From NCBI RefSeq assembly GCF_000559025.1, contig NZ_JAAN01000014.1, positions 1-64,000 on the forward strand: a stretch of 64,000 nt of DNA, read 5' to 3'. This DNA comes from Luteimonas huabeiensis HB2 (GTDB lineage Bacteria > Pseudomonadota > Gammaproteobacteria > Xanthomonadales > Xanthomonadaceae). The notes beneath the pieces were generated by a model. It did not search any database. It was not told the DNA's origin and worked only from the letters and a program-made list of their open reading frames with translations. The position numbers were made by a program, and so were the translations under genes. This document shows, one piece after another, positions 9,290 through 18,300 of this stretch; position 1 is the stretch's first letter; every line of letters starts with the position of its first letter.

Positions 9290-10300
9290 ATGAGCATCGA
9301 ACAGCTTGCCGAAACCGCCCAGGCCATGGTCGCCGCGGGCAAGGGCATCATCGCCATCGACGAATCGACCTCGACCATCGCCAAGCGCTTCGCCGGCGTG
9401 GGCATCCCCAACAACGAGGAGAACCGTCGCGCCTACCGCGAGCTGCTGCTGACCACGCCGAAGCTGGGCGACTACATCAGCGGCGCGATCCTGTTCGACG
9501 AGACCATCCGCCAGTCCACCAAGGACGGCGTGCCCTTCACCAAGGTGATGGCCGACAACGGCATCATCCCGGGCATCAAGGTCGACAAGAGCACCCATCC
9601 GCTGGCCGGCTTCCCCGGCGAGGTGGTGACCGAGGGCCTGGACGGCCTGCGCGATCGCCTGAAGGAGTACTACAAGCTCGGCGCGCGCTTCGCCAAGTGG
9701 CGCGCGGTCATCACCATCGGCGAGGACATCCCCTCCGGCACCTGCATCGAGGCCAACAGCCACGCGCTGGCCCGCTACGCCGCGCTGTGCCAGGAGAACG
9801 GCCTGGTGCCGATGGTGGAGCCGGAGGTGCTGATGGACGGCGACCACGACATCGAGACCTGCTACGAGGTCACCGAGGTCACCCTGCGCTCGCTGTTCGA
9901 CGCGCTGTACAACCACAACGTCATGCTCGAGGGCACGATCCTCAAGGCGTCGATGGTGCTGCCGGGCAAGGACAGCGGCGAGACCGCCAGCGTGGACGAG
10001 GTCGCCTCCTCCACCCTGATGTGCCTGAAGTCGGCGGTGCCGGCGATCCTGCCCGGGATCGTGTTCCTGTCCGGCGGGCAGTCCGACGAGGACGCGACCG
10101 CGCACCTGGACGCGATGAACCGCATGGGGCCGAACCCGTGGCCGCTGTCGTTCTCCTACGGCCGCGCCATGCAGCAGGCCGCGCTGAAGCTGTGGTCCGA
10201 GGACCTGGTGGGCAACGTCGCCAAGGCGCAGGAGACCGTCTACGCGCGCGCCCGCGACAACGGCCTGGCCGCGCTCGGCCAGTGGTCGCGCGGGGCCTGA
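9290..10300 (+). CDS. fba: Fructose-bisphosphate aldolase, class I
   Basis: 336 residues resembling the animal/plant-type class I aldolase rather than the zinc-dependent class II. Key segments: GKGIIAIDESTSTIAKRF, NRRAYRELLLTT, IKVDKSTHPL, FAKWRAVITIGEDIPS, VPMVEPEVLMDGDHDI, and LEGTILKASMVLPGKD with the Schiff-base Lys219, then FLSGGQSDEDAT and NPWPLSFSYGRAMQ. It cleaves fructose-1,6-bisphosphate into dihydroxyacetone phosphate and glyceraldehyde-3-phosphate, feeding GapA. It has its own -10 box (9249-9254) and terminator (10324-10347), so it is probably transcribed separately as well as clustered. Confidence 0.96.
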   Translation: MSIEQLAETAQAMVAAGKGIIAIDESTSTIAKRFAGVGIPNNEENRRAYRELLLTTPKLGDYISGAILFDETIRQSTKDGVPFTKVMADNGIIPGIKVDKSTHPLAGFPGEVVTEGLDGLRDRLKEYYKLGARFAKWRAVITIGEDIPSGTCIEANSHALARYAALCQENGLVPMVEPEVLMDGDHDIETCYEVTEVTLRSLFDALYNHNVMLEGTILKASMVLPGKDSGETASVDEVASSTLMCLKSAVPAILPGIVFLSGGQSDEDATAHLDAMNRMGPNPWPLSFSYGRAMQQAALKLWSEDLVGNVAKAQETVYARARDNGLAALGQWSRGA

Positions 10301-10664
10301 TTCCCCCGATCCGTGCGGTCCAGGACGCCGGCGCTCGCGCCGGCGTCTTCGCGTTCAACCTGGGCGGCGGTGCGTACCGGAGACCGCGGCCTGGCCCCCG
10401 TGCCCGCCGGCCCCGGCCGGCTGCACGTCGCGCTCGCGGTCCGGGACGCGGCGCCGGGGCCGCCCGCCGCGGCCGCCGCGCTGGCCTGGGAGCTGGCCGC
10501 TAGGAGCGTGGGCGGTAGAAACGTTCGAGGCGAGAAGTCGCCTGCGCGAGGCCAGGTTATCGCCGCTTCGCCGGCCTGTAGGGGGGACTACAGGCCAATA
10601 AGCGGCGGAAAGCTGGACCGCGCAGGTGGCTTCGCAGCCCGGACGGCTTCTGCCGCCCACGCTC
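10301..10664. other. 364-base gene-free stretch between aldolase and cysK-like gene
   Basis: It holds the aldolase terminator (10324-10347), a GC-rich spacer, and most of a long palindromic repeat (10500-10669). Open frames across it show no recognisable protein and follow the palindrome, so I list none. Confidence 0.7.
10324..10347 (+). terminator. Terminator after the aldolase gene
   Basis: Perfect 10-bp stem GACGCCGGCG / CGCCGGCGTC with a CTCG tetraloop, followed by TTCGCGTT. Confidence 0.8.
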
Positions 10665-10669
10665 CTAGG
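10500..10669. repeat. ~170-bp imperfect palindrome (MITE/REP-like) abutting the cysK-like stop codon
   Basis: The ends CTAGGAGCGTGGGCGGTAGAA (10500-10520) and the reverse complement at 10649-10669 match at 20 of 21 bases. Inside are further paired arms: GCCTGCGCG with CGCGCAGG, CGCCGCTT with AAGCGGCG, and a central hairpin around GGCCTGTAG / CTACAGGCC. The whole block can fold into one long cruciform. The right end contributes the stop codon of the minus-strand cysK-like gene (10665-10667). Size and terminal repeats fit a non-autonomous miniature element. Confidence 0.75.
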
Positions 10670-11624
10670 GCAGCCCGGCCAGCCAGTCGTCGTCGGAGCC
10701 TTCGTTGATGCCCTCGAACAGCGGGGTGGAGAAGTAGCGCTCGCCGGTGTCGGGCAGCATCGCCAGCACCACGGCGCCGTCTTCGGCCTCCTTTGCGACG
10801 GTCAGCGCCGCGGCCAGGGTGGCGCCTGCGGAGATGCCGACGAAGATGCCTTCCTCGGTCGCCAGCCGGCGGGCGGTGTCGATGGCCTCGGCATCGGTCA
10901 CAGACAGCAGCCGGTGTGCGGCCTCGCGGTCGAGCACCTCGGGCACGAAGTCCGGGGTCCAGCCCTGGATCTTGTGCGGCGCCCAGTCCTTGCCCTGCAG
11001 CAGCGAGGCCGAGGCGGGCTCGGCCGCGGTCACCCGGACCTCCGGCCGCGCCACGCGCAGCACCTGCGCCACCCCGGTCAGGGTGCCGCCGGTGCCCCAG
11101 CCGGTGACGAAGTGGTCGAGCCGGCGGCCCGCGAAGTCGCGCAGGATCTCGGCGGCGGTGGTGTTGCGGTGGTAGGCCGGGTTGGCCGGGTTCTGGAACT
11201 GGCGGGCCAGGAACCAGCCGTGCTCCTTGGCCAGCTCCTCGGCCTTGCGCACCATGCCGCTGCCGCGCTCGGCGGCCGGGGTCAGGATCACCCGGGCGCC
11301 GTAGGCGCGCATCAGCTTGCGGCGCTCGATCGAGAAGGTCTCGACCATCGTGGCCACGAACTTGTAGCCGCGCGCGGCGCAGACCATCGCCAGGGCGACG
11401 CCGGTGTTGCCGGAGGTGGCTTCGACCACGGTGTCGCCGGGCTTGAGCAGGCCGCGGCGCTCGGCATCGAGGATGATGGCCAGCGCGAGGCGGTCCTTCA
11501 CCGAGCCGCCGGGGTTGAAGCTCTCCACCTTGGCGTAGAGTTCGACGTGGCCGGGGCCGATCCGGTGCAGGCGGACGACGGGGGTGTTGCCGACGGTATC
11601 GAGAATGCTGTCGTACAGGGCCAT
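10665..11624 (-). CDS. cysK: Cysteine synthase (O-acetylserine sulfhydrylase family)
   Basis: 319 residues from the ATG at 11624. The fold-type II PLP signatures are clear: NTPVVRLHRI, SFNPGGSVKDRLA with the PLP Lys43, VVEATSGNTGVALAMVCAARGY, GWGTGGTLTGVAQVLR for phosphate binding, and GIFVGISAGATLAAAL. It makes cysteine from O-acetylserine and sulfide in the cytoplasm. Length and the absence of a CBS pair favour CysK over cystathionine beta-synthase, although CysM cannot be excluded. The last codons lie in the end of a palindromic repeat, so the C-terminus (LAGLP) may have been altered by that insertion. Confidence 0.9.
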   Translation of the reverse strand: MALYDSILDTVGNTPVVRLHRIGPGHVELYAKVESFNPGGSVKDRLALAIILDAERRGLLKPGDTVVEATSGNTGVALAMVCAARGYKFVATMVETFSIERRKLMRAYGARVILTPAAERGSGMVRKAEELAKEHGWFLARQFQNPANPAYHRNTTAAEILRDFAGRRLDHFVTGWGTGGTLTGVAQVLRVARPEVRVTAAEPASASLLQGKDWAPHKIQGWTPDFVPEVLDREAAHRLLSVTDAEAIDTARRLATEEGIFVGISAGATLAAALTVAKEAEDGAVVLAMLPDTGERYFSTPLFEGINEGSDDDWLAGLP

Positions 11625-11782
11625 GGTCTGCCTCGTGGGAGCGCGGTGCGCGGTCCGCCCAGACTGGGGCAAAACGCGCCAGCGGGCGAGCGGTTGACAT
11701 GGAACGCTGTTTTTTCCGCACCAGCTAATGGCATGCTCGGCGTCACGGCGCGGCGGGTAAGATCGGCCGGTTTTCGCGGCTC

Positions 11783-12919
11783 GTGAAGGTTTTCCCCTTG
11801 TCCCAGGCTGTCTCCCGCCTCCGTCCCGGCCCATGCGCCCGCCGGGCCCTCGCGCTACTCGCATTCATGGCCCTGGCGGGCTGCGGCGGCGGGGGCGAAT
11901 CCGGAGCGGCGCAGGGCGCCGCCGCGGTGCCGGTGACCACCACCGTGGCCCAGCCCCGGCAATGGAACGACAGCGTCGCGGCGCTGGGCACGGTGCAGGC
12001 GCGCGAGTCGGTGACCGTCACCGCCAAGGTCAGCGAGACGGTGCAGCGCGTCCACTTCGACAGCGGCGACGAGGTCGCGGCGGGCACCGTGCTGGTGGAG
12101 CTGACCGGCAACCAGCAGCAGGCCACCCTGCAGGCGGCCGAGGCGGCGCGGGTGGAAGCCGAGCAGCAGTACCTGCGCGGGCAGGAGCTGGCCGCGCAGC
12201 AGCTGATCGCGCGCGCCTCGCTGGACACCTTGCGCGCCACGCGCGACGCCGCCCGCGCCAATGTCGCGGAGATGCGCGCCAACATCGGCGACCGCACCAT
12301 CCGCGCGCCCTTCGCCGGCGTGCTGGGCCTGCGCCAGGTCAGCCCCGGCGCCCTGGTCACCCCGGGCACGCCGATCGCCACCCTGGACGACATCGGTTCG
12401 GTCTACGTGGACTTCCCGGTACCGGAGACCCAGTTCTCGCGCGTCATGCCCGGGCAACGGGTGATCGGCCGCACCGCGGCCTGGCCGGGGCAGGTGTTCG
12501 AGGGCGTGGTGCAGACGATCGATGCGCGCATCGATCCGGCGTCGCGCGCGGTGGTCGTGCGCGGCGCGTTCGACAATCCCGACCGGCGGCTGCGGCCGGG
12601 CATGCTGGTGCAGGTGAGCCTGCAGCAGGCCAGCCGCGAGGCGCTGATGATCCCGGAGCTGGCGGTGGTGCAGGTCGGCCGCGACACCTTCGTCTACCGC
12701 GTGCTCGAAGACGAGACCGTCGAACAGTTGCCGGTGGCCATCGGCGTGCGCGGCGAGGGACTGGCCGAGGTCGTCGAGGGGCTGGAGCCGGGGACCCGCA
12801 TCGTCGTCGACGGCGTGGGCAAGCTGCGGCCGGGCATGCGGATCGTGGAGGGCACGGTGCAGGAAGCGCGGGCCCAGCAGGCCGAGCCGCCGGCCGTCGC
12901 GCCGGCGGAGCCGGAATGA
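11783..12919 (+). CDS. RND efflux periplasmic adaptor (membrane fusion lipoprotein)
   Basis: 378 residues from a GTG at 11783. The N-terminus has a basic region, a hydrophobic stretch and the lipobox LAGC (ALLAFMALAGCGGGG), so the mature protein is an inner-membrane-anchored lipoprotein. It then shows the split lipoyl/barrel-sandwich halves (ARESVTVTAKVSETVQRVHF and RTIRAPFAGVLGLRQVSPGA), a coiled-coil hairpin between them (residues ~110-165), and a beta-barrel and membrane-proximal domain (RAVVVRGAFDNPDRRLRPGM). It links the downstream RND pump to an outer-membrane channel, none of which is encoded here, so a TolC-type partner elsewhere is expected. ATGA overlap with the pump gene. Confidence 0.92.
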   Translation: MKVFPLSQAVSRLRPGPCARRALALLAFMALAGCGGGGESGAAQGAAAVPVTTTVAQPRQWNDSVAALGTVQARESVTVTAKVSETVQRVHFDSGDEVAAGTVLVELTGNQQQATLQAAEAARVEAEQQYLRGQELAAQQLIARASLDTLRATRDAARANVAEMRANIGDRTIRAPFAGVLGLRQVSPGALVTPGTPIATLDDIGSVYVDFPVPETQFSRVMPGQRVIGRTAAWPGQVFEGVVQTIDARIDPASRAVVVRGAFDNPDRRLRPGMLVQVSLQQASREALMIPELAVVQVGRDTFVYRVLEDETVEQLPVAIGVRGEGLAEVVEGLEPGTRIVVDGVGKLRPGMRIVEGTVQEARAQQAEPPAVAPAEPE

Positions 12920-15900
12920 AGCTCTCCGATCTCTCGATCCGCCGGCCGGTGTTCGCGGCCGTGGTCAGCCTGCTGCTGATCGCGCTGGGCATCATGGCCT
13001 TCACCCGGCTGACGGTGCGCGAGCTGCCCAACATCGACCCGCCGATCGTGTCGGTCGAGGTGCGCTATCCCGGCGCCTCGGCGGCGGTGGTCGAGACCCG
13101 CATCACCCAGATCCTCGAGGACGCCCTGGCCGGCATCGAGGGCATCCGCACGATCGAGTCGCGCAGCCGCAACGGCAGCTCCGACGTGACCATCGAGTTC
13201 AACGTCACCCGCGACATCGAGGCGGCCGCCAACGACGTGCGCGACGCCATCAGCCGGGTCATGGACCGCATGCCGGAAGAGGCCGACCCGCCCGAGGTCT
13301 CCAAGGTCGAGGCGGACGCGGACGCGATCATGTGGCTGAACATGCGCTCCAGCGCCATGGACACCATGGAGCTCAGCGACTACGCCGACCGCTACGTGGT
13401 CGATCGCCTGTCCGCGCTCGACGGCGTGGCGCGGGTGCAGCTCAGCGGCGCGCAGCGCTATGCGATGCGCATCTGGCTCGACCGCGACGCGATGGCCGCG
13501 CGCGGGGTCACCGCCGCCGACGTGGAGGCGGCGCTGCGCAGCGAGAACGTCGAGCTGCCGGCCGGCCGCATCGAGTCGCAGACCCGCGACTTCACCCTGC
13601 GCGTGGAGCGCGGCTACCGGGAACCCGCGCAGTTCGCGCAGATCCCGTTGCGCCGCGGCGACGACGGCTACGTGGTCCGCCTGGGCGACGTGGCGCGCGT
13701 CGAACTGGGCTCGGCCGAGCGCCGTTCCTACATGCGCAGCAACTCGGTGCCCAACGTCGGCCTGGGGATCGTGCGCACCTCCACCGCCAACGCGCTCGAC
13801 GTGGCGCGCGCGGCGCGCGCGGAGGCCGAACGCATCCAGCAGACGCTGCCCGAGGGCACCGAGATCTTCGTGGCCGCGGACAACACGGTGTTCATCGACG
13901 CCGCGATCGGCCGCGTGTACTGGACCCTGGCCGAGGCCATGGCGCTGGTGTTCGTGGTGATCTGGCTGTTCCTGGGCAGCCTGCGCGCGGCGATCATCCC
14001 GGCGGTCACGGTGCCGGTGTGCCTGGTCGCGGCCTTCATCGGCCTGTACGCGTTCGGCTTCTCGATCAACCTGCTGACCCTGCTGGCGCTGGTGCTGTGC
14101 ATCGGGCTGGTGGTGGACGACGCGATCATCGTGCTGGAGAACGTGCAGCGCCGCGTCGACCTCGGCGAGCCGCCGCTGGTGGCCGCGCGCCGCGGCACCG
14201 CGCAGGTCGCCTTCGCGGTGATCGCCACCACGGCGGTGCTGGTCGCGGTGTTCCTGCCGGTGGGCTTCATGGAGGGCAACTCGGGCCGGCTGTTCCGCGA
14301 GCTGTCGGTGGCGCTGGCCTGCGCGGTGGCGCTGTCGGCATTCGTGGCGCTGACGCTGACGCCGATGATGTGCTCCAAGCTGCTGCGCCCGCACCGCAGC
14401 CCGCGGGGGCTCAATGCCTGGGTGAACCGCCAGCTCGCCCGGCTCAGCGACGGCTACGGGCGCGGCGTGGGCCGGGTGGTGGGGCTGGCGCGCGGGCGCC
14501 TGCTGTTGCTGGTGGGGCTGGCGATGGCCGGCTGCGCGCTGGTGGCGGCGTTGCTGATGGCGCGGGTGCCGGCCGAGCTGTCGCCCGCCGAGGACCGCGG
14601 CCGCTTCGCGGTCGGCATCGACGCGCCGGAGGGCGCCGGCTTCGACTACACGGTGTCGCAGATGCAGGAGGTCGAGCGGATCTTCCAGCGCTACGTCGGC
14701 GAGAACGGGCCGATCGAGCGGGCCAACTCGCGCGTGCCGCGCGGCTGGGGCGGCAGCGAGGACATGCACACCGGGCAGATGATCGTGTTCCTGAGCGACT
14801 GGCGGGAACGCGACGCCAGCACCAGCGACGTGGTCGAGCAGCTGCGCGCGGAGTTCGCCGCGCTGCCGGGCGTGCAGGCGCGCGCCAACGTGCCCGGCGG
14901 CCTGGTCAGCAGCCGCGGCCAGCGCTACCAGCTGGTGCTGGGCGGGCCGGACTACGCCGAGCTGGCGCTGTGGCGCGACCGCATGCTGCTGCGCATGCGC
15001 GACAATCCCGGCATCCAGGATCCGGACTCCGACTACAAGGAGACCCGTCCGCAGATGCGGGTGGACATCGACCGCGCGCGCGCGGCCGACCTCGGCGTGT
15101 CGGTGCAGGAGATCGGGCGCACGCTGGAGACCATGATGGGCCAGCGCCAGGTCACCACCTTCGTCGACAACGGCGAGGAATACGACGTCGTCCTGCAGGC
15201 CGACCGCGAACGGCGCATGTCCCCCGACGACCTCGCCGGCACCTACGTGCGCGGCCGCGACGGGATGCTGGTGCCGCTGTCGAACCTGGTCGCCATCAGC
15301 GAGATCGCCGAGCCCGGCAGCTTCAACCGCTTCAACCGCATGCGCGCGATCACCATCAGCGCCGGGCTCGCCCCCGGCTACACCATGGGCGAGGCGCTGG
15401 AGTGGACCTACCGGGTCGCCGCGGAAGAGCTGCCGGACTACGCCCAGGTGGACTGGAAGGGCGAGAGCCGCGAGTTCCAGGAGGCGGGCGCCGCGGTGCT
15501 GCTGACCTTCGGCATGGCGCTGCTGATCGTCTACCTGGTCCTGGCCGCGCAGTTCGAGAGCTTCGTGCATCCGTTCTCGATCATGCTGACCGTGCCGCTG
15601 GCGGTGGTCGGCGCGCTGCTCGGCCTGTGGGCGACCGGCGGCACGCTGAACCTCTTCAGCCAGATCGGCATCGTCATGCTGATCGGCCTGGCGGCGAAGA
15701 ACGGCATCCTGATCGTGGAGTTCGCCAACCAGCTGCGCGACGAGGGCAAGAGCGTGCGCGACGCGATCGTGGAAGCCTCGGCGGTGCGCCTGCGGCCGAT
15801 CCTGATGACCTCGATGGCGACCATCATGGGCGCGATCCCGCTGGTCGTGGCCGGCGGACCCGGCTCGGCCAGCCGCGCCACGATCGGCGTGGTGGTGATC

Positions 15901-16050
15901 TTCGGCGTGGCGTTCTCGACCCTGCTGTCGCTGTTCGTGGTGCCGGCGTTCTACGCGCTGCTGGCCCCGTTCACCCGCTCCCCGGAGGCCCTCGCGCAGG
16001 AGCTGGCGCGGCTGGAGGCGGAGACCCCGCCCGTCGGCGGGCACGCCTGA
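12916..16050 (+). CDS. RND multidrug efflux permease (HAE1 type)
   Basis: 1044 residues, normal length for an AcrB-like inner-membrane proton-driven pump. The N-terminus LSIRRPVFAAVVSLLLIALG starts TM1; the proton-relay pair lies in LVVDDAIIVLENVQRRVD (two adjacent Asp in TM4), and the TM5 motif is FLPVGFMEGNSGRLFRELS. Two large periplasmic loops follow TM1 and TM7. The terminal TM segments include FGMALLIVYLVLAAQFESF and LIGLAAKNGILIVEFAN. The Asp-Asp pair and sequence style indicate drug/organic substrates (HAE1) rather than metal export. Translationally coupled to the adaptor by ATGA. No local regulator is present. Confidence 0.95.
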   Translation: MKLSDLSIRRPVFAAVVSLLLIALGIMAFTRLTVRELPNIDPPIVSVEVRYPGASAAVVETRITQILEDALAGIEGIRTIESRSRNGSSDVTIEFNVTRDIEAAANDVRDAISRVMDRMPEEADPPEVSKVEADADAIMWLNMRSSAMDTMELSDYADRYVVDRLSALDGVARVQLSGAQRYAMRIWLDRDAMAARGVTAADVEAALRSENVELPAGRIESQTRDFTLRVERGYREPAQFAQIPLRRGDDGYVVRLGDVARVELGSAERRSYMRSNSVPNVGLGIVRTSTANALDVARAARAEAERIQQTLPEGTEIFVAADNTVFIDAAIGRVYWTLAEAMALVFVVIWLFLGSLRAAIIPAVTVPVCLVAAFIGLYAFGFSINLLTLLALVLCIGLVVDDAIIVLENVQRRVDLGEPPLVAARRGTAQVAFAVIATTAVLVAVFLPVGFMEGNSGRLFRELSVALACAVALSAFVALTLTPMMCSKLLRPHRSPRGLNAWVNRQLARLSDGYGRGVGRVVGLARGRLLLLVGLAMAGCALVAALLMARVPAELSPAEDRGRFAVGIDAPEGAGFDYTVSQMQEVERIFQRYVGENGPIERANSRVPRGWGGSEDMHTGQMIVFLSDWRERDASTSDVVEQLRAEFAALPGVQARANVPGGLVSSRGQRYQLVLGGPDYAELALWRDRMLLRMRDNPGIQDPDSDYKETRPQMRVDIDRARAADLGVSVQEIGRTLETMMGQRQVTTFVDNGEEYDVVLQADRERRMSPDDLAGTYVRGRDGMLVPLSNLVAISEIAEPGSFNRFNRMRAITISAGLAPGYTMGEALEWTYRVAAEELPDYAQVDWKGESREFQEAGAAVLLTFGMALLIVYLVLAAQFESFVHPFSIMLTVPLAVVGALLGLWATGGTLNLFSQIGIVMLIGLAAKNGILIVEFANQLRDEGKSVRDAIVEASAVRLRPILMTSMATIMGAIPLVVAGGPGSASRATIGVVVIFGVAFSTLLSLFVVPAFYALLAPFTRSPEALAQELARLEAETPPVGGHA

Positions 16051-16134
16051 GCCGAGCCGGATCGGGGCCGGAGTGCAACTCCCGGCGAAAAATTGCACTC
16101 TGGGCCCGATCCGACCCGACAGGAGACCCGACCG

Positions 16135-16692
16135 ATGGCGTCCTCGCGCTGGGACCATGTGCGCCTGGAAGGCGAAGGCTTCGCGCTGCGCCGCTGGCGC
16201 GCCGGCGACCTCGACGCGCTGCTGCGGCACGCCGACGACCCGCTGGTGGTGCGCGGGCTCAGCGACCGCTTCCCGAATCCCTACACCCGCGCCGACGGCG
16301 AGGCGTTCCTGGCCGGGCGGGTGGTCGACCTGGACGAGCCGGTGCTGGCGATCGAGATCGGGGGCGAGGCCTGCGGCAGCATCGCCATCCGCCAGGGCCG
16401 GGGCGAGCGCGACCATAGCGGCGAGCTCGGCTACTGGCTCGGCCGCGCGCACTGGGGACGCGGAGTAATGCGCCGGGCGGTCGCCCTGTACCTGCCCTGG
16501 GCCATGCAGGCGCTGCGGCTGTTGCGGGTGCAGGCGACCGTCCTCGACATCAACCCGGCCTCGGCGCGGGTGCTGCAGCTCAACGGCTTCGTCGAGGAGG
16601 GGCTGCTGCGCGGCGCGATCCCCAAGCCCGACGGCCTGCACGACCTGCGCGTGTTCGGCCTGCTGCGTCCCCCGGAAGGCACGGACAGATAG
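16135..16692 (+). CDS. GNAT-family N-acetyltransferase (RimJ/RimL type)
   Basis: 185 residues with AGGAG at 16121-16125 supporting the ATG at 16135. The fold markers FALRRWRAGDLDALLRHADD, then GSIAIRQGRGERDHSGELGYWLG, the acetyl-CoA loop RAHWGRGVMRRAV, and VLDINPASARVLQLNGFVEEG are typical of the RimJ/RimL group that acetylates protein N-termini or small molecules. The actual acceptor cannot be inferred. It stands alone after the RND pump gene with an 84-base gap. Confidence 0.85.
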   Translation: MASSRWDHVRLEGEGFALRRWRAGDLDALLRHADDPLVVRGLSDRFPNPYTRADGEAFLAGRVVDLDEPVLAIEIGGEACGSIAIRQGRGERDHSGELGYWLGRAHWGRGVMRRAVALYLPWAMQALRLLRVQATVLDINPASARVLQLNGFVEEGLLRGAIPKPDGLHDLRVFGLLRPPEGTDR

Positions 16693-16803
16693 CGTGGCCG
16701 GCGCGCCGCCGCGCCCGCGGCATCGCATTCGACGGCCCGATTGTGAAAAAATCGGACTTTCGCGCGTCGCCCGCGTCATACGCCCCAGCCGGAGCCAGGA
16801 TCG

Positions 16804-18300
16804 ATGGACCAGTTGCTCACCGCCCTCAACGGCCTGATCTGGAGCAAGGCGCTGATCGCGCTGTGCCTGGGCGCCGGCCTGTGGTTTTCCTTCCGCACGC
16901 GCTTCATGCAGGTGCGAGGCTTCGCCGAGATGACCCGCTTGACCTTCAAGGGCCAGAGCTCGGACGCGGGCGTGTCCTCGTTCCAGGCGCTGGCGCTGTC
17001 GATGTCCGGCCGCATCGGCATCGGCAACATCGCCGGCGTCGCCACCGCGATCGCCTTCGGCGGTCCCGGCGCGGTGTTCTGGATGTGGGTGATGGGCTTC
17101 CTGGGCGCCTCCACCTCGTACGTCGAGTGCTGCCTGGCGCAGATCTACAAGGAAAAAGACAACGAGGGCCGCTATCGCGGCGGCCCCGCGTACTACATCG
17201 AGAAAGGCCTGGGCCTGAAGTGGTACGCCTGGGCGTTCGCGCTGGCCACCATCGTCGCCACCGGCGTGCTGATGCCGGGCGTGCAGGCCAACGCGATCGC
17301 CGATAGCGCGGTCAACTTCTGCCAGGGCACCACGCTGTGCCCGAGCCTGCAGGGCCAATGGTTCGGCGTGGACGCGGTGTTCGCGCTGAAGCTCGGCATC
17401 GGCATCGTGGTCGGCCTGCTGCTGGCGGTCATCATCTTCGGCGGGGTCAAGCGCATCGCCGCCTTCGCCGAGGTGGTGGTGCCCTTCATGGCCATCGGCT
17501 ACATCCTGATGGCGGTGGTGGTGATGGTCCTCAACGCGGAGTTCGTGCCGCAGATGTTCCGGATCATCTTCGAAAGCGCCTTCGGCGTGCACGCCGGCTT
17601 CGGCGCGATGCTGGGCCTGGCGATCGAATGGGGCGTCAAGCGCGGCATCTACGCCAACGAGGCCGGGCAGGGCACCGGCCCGCACGCCGCCGCCGCGGCC
17701 GAGGTCTCGCACCCGGCCAAGCAGGGCTACGTGCAGGCCTGGGCGATCTACTTCGACACCATGCTGGTGTGCACCTCGACCGCGTTCCTGATCCTGGCCA
17801 CCGGCATGTACAACGTGCAGCTGCCGGACGGGCAGATGCTGCAGGAAGCGCTGCCCGGCGTGCAGGCGGGCTCCGGCTTCGCGCAGGCGGGCATCGAATC
17901 CGTGCTGCCGGGCTGGGGCGCGGGCTTCGTCGCGATCGCGCTGTTCTTCTTCGCGTTCACCACGATCATGGCCTATTACTACATGGCCGAGACCAACCTG
18001 ACCTACGTCAGCGGCCACAAGGTGAAGCCGTTGGCGCGCCTGGCGCTGCGGCTGGCGCTGGTCGGGATGACGATCTTCGGTTCCGTGCGCACCGCGGAGA
18101 TGGCCTGGACCTTCGGCGACCTCGGCGTGGGCGCCATGGCCTGGCTCAACATCGTGGCGATCCTGCTGCTGCAGAAGCCGGCGTTGCTGGCGCTGCGCGA
18201 CTACGAGGCGCAGAAGAAGATGGGGCTGGACCCGGTGTTCGATCCGCTGAAGCTCGGCATCCCCAACGCCGACTTCTGGGTCAAGCGCGGCCAGGCGTGA
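16804..18300 (+). CDS. Sodium:alanine symporter, AGCS family
   Basis: 498 residues, multi-spanning. Family motifs include FRTRFMQVRGFAEMTRL, GRIGIGNIAGVATAIAFGGP (Na/substrate binding), FWMWVMGFLGASTSYVECCL, RGGPAYYIEKGLG, and MLGLAIEWGVKRGIYANEAG plus QGTGPHAAAAAEVSHPAKQG. The transporter imports alanine or glycine with sodium through the inner membrane. About eleven hydrophobic segments are visible. The stop codon overlaps the GTG start of the methyltransferase gene (GTGA). Confidence 0.95.
   Translation: MDQLLTALNGLIWSKALIALCLGAGLWFSFRTRFMQVRGFAEMTRLTFKGQSSDAGVSSFQALALSMSGRIGIGNIAGVATAIAFGGPGAVFWMWVMGFLGASTSYVECCLAQIYKEKDNEGRYRGGPAYYIEKGLGLKWYAWAFALATIVATGVLMPGVQANAIADSAVNFCQGTTLCPSLQGQWFGVDAVFALKLGIGIVVGLLLAVIIFGGVKRIAAFAEVVVPFMAIGYILMAVVVMVLNAEFVPQMFRIIFESAFGVHAGFGAMLGLAIEWGVKRGIYANEAGQGTGPHAAAAAEVSHPAKQGYVQAWAIYFDTMLVCTSTAFLILATGMYNVQLPDGQMLQEALPGVQAGSGFAQAGIESVLPGWGAGFVAIALFFFAFTTIMAYYYMAETNLTYVSGHKVKPLARLALRLALVGMTIFGSVRTAEMAWTFGDLGVGAMAWLNIVAILLLQKPALLALRDYEAQKKMGLDPVFDPLKLGIPNADFWVKRGQA

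Noticed and set aside
10313..10708. 131-codon plus-strand frame after the aldolase gene
   Set aside because: It runs through the terminator and palindromic repeat and has no protein-like features.
11833..12915. Frame extending the RND permease upstream by ~360 codons
   Set aside because: It reads the adaptor gene out of frame; the permease start at 12916 has the standard ATGA overlap and family N-terminus.
12694..18018. A very long minus-strand open frame (~1774 codons)
   Set aside because: It is the antisense shadow of the RND permease and alanine symporter in GC-rich DNA; it shows no recognisable domain, while the plus strand encodes complete known proteins.
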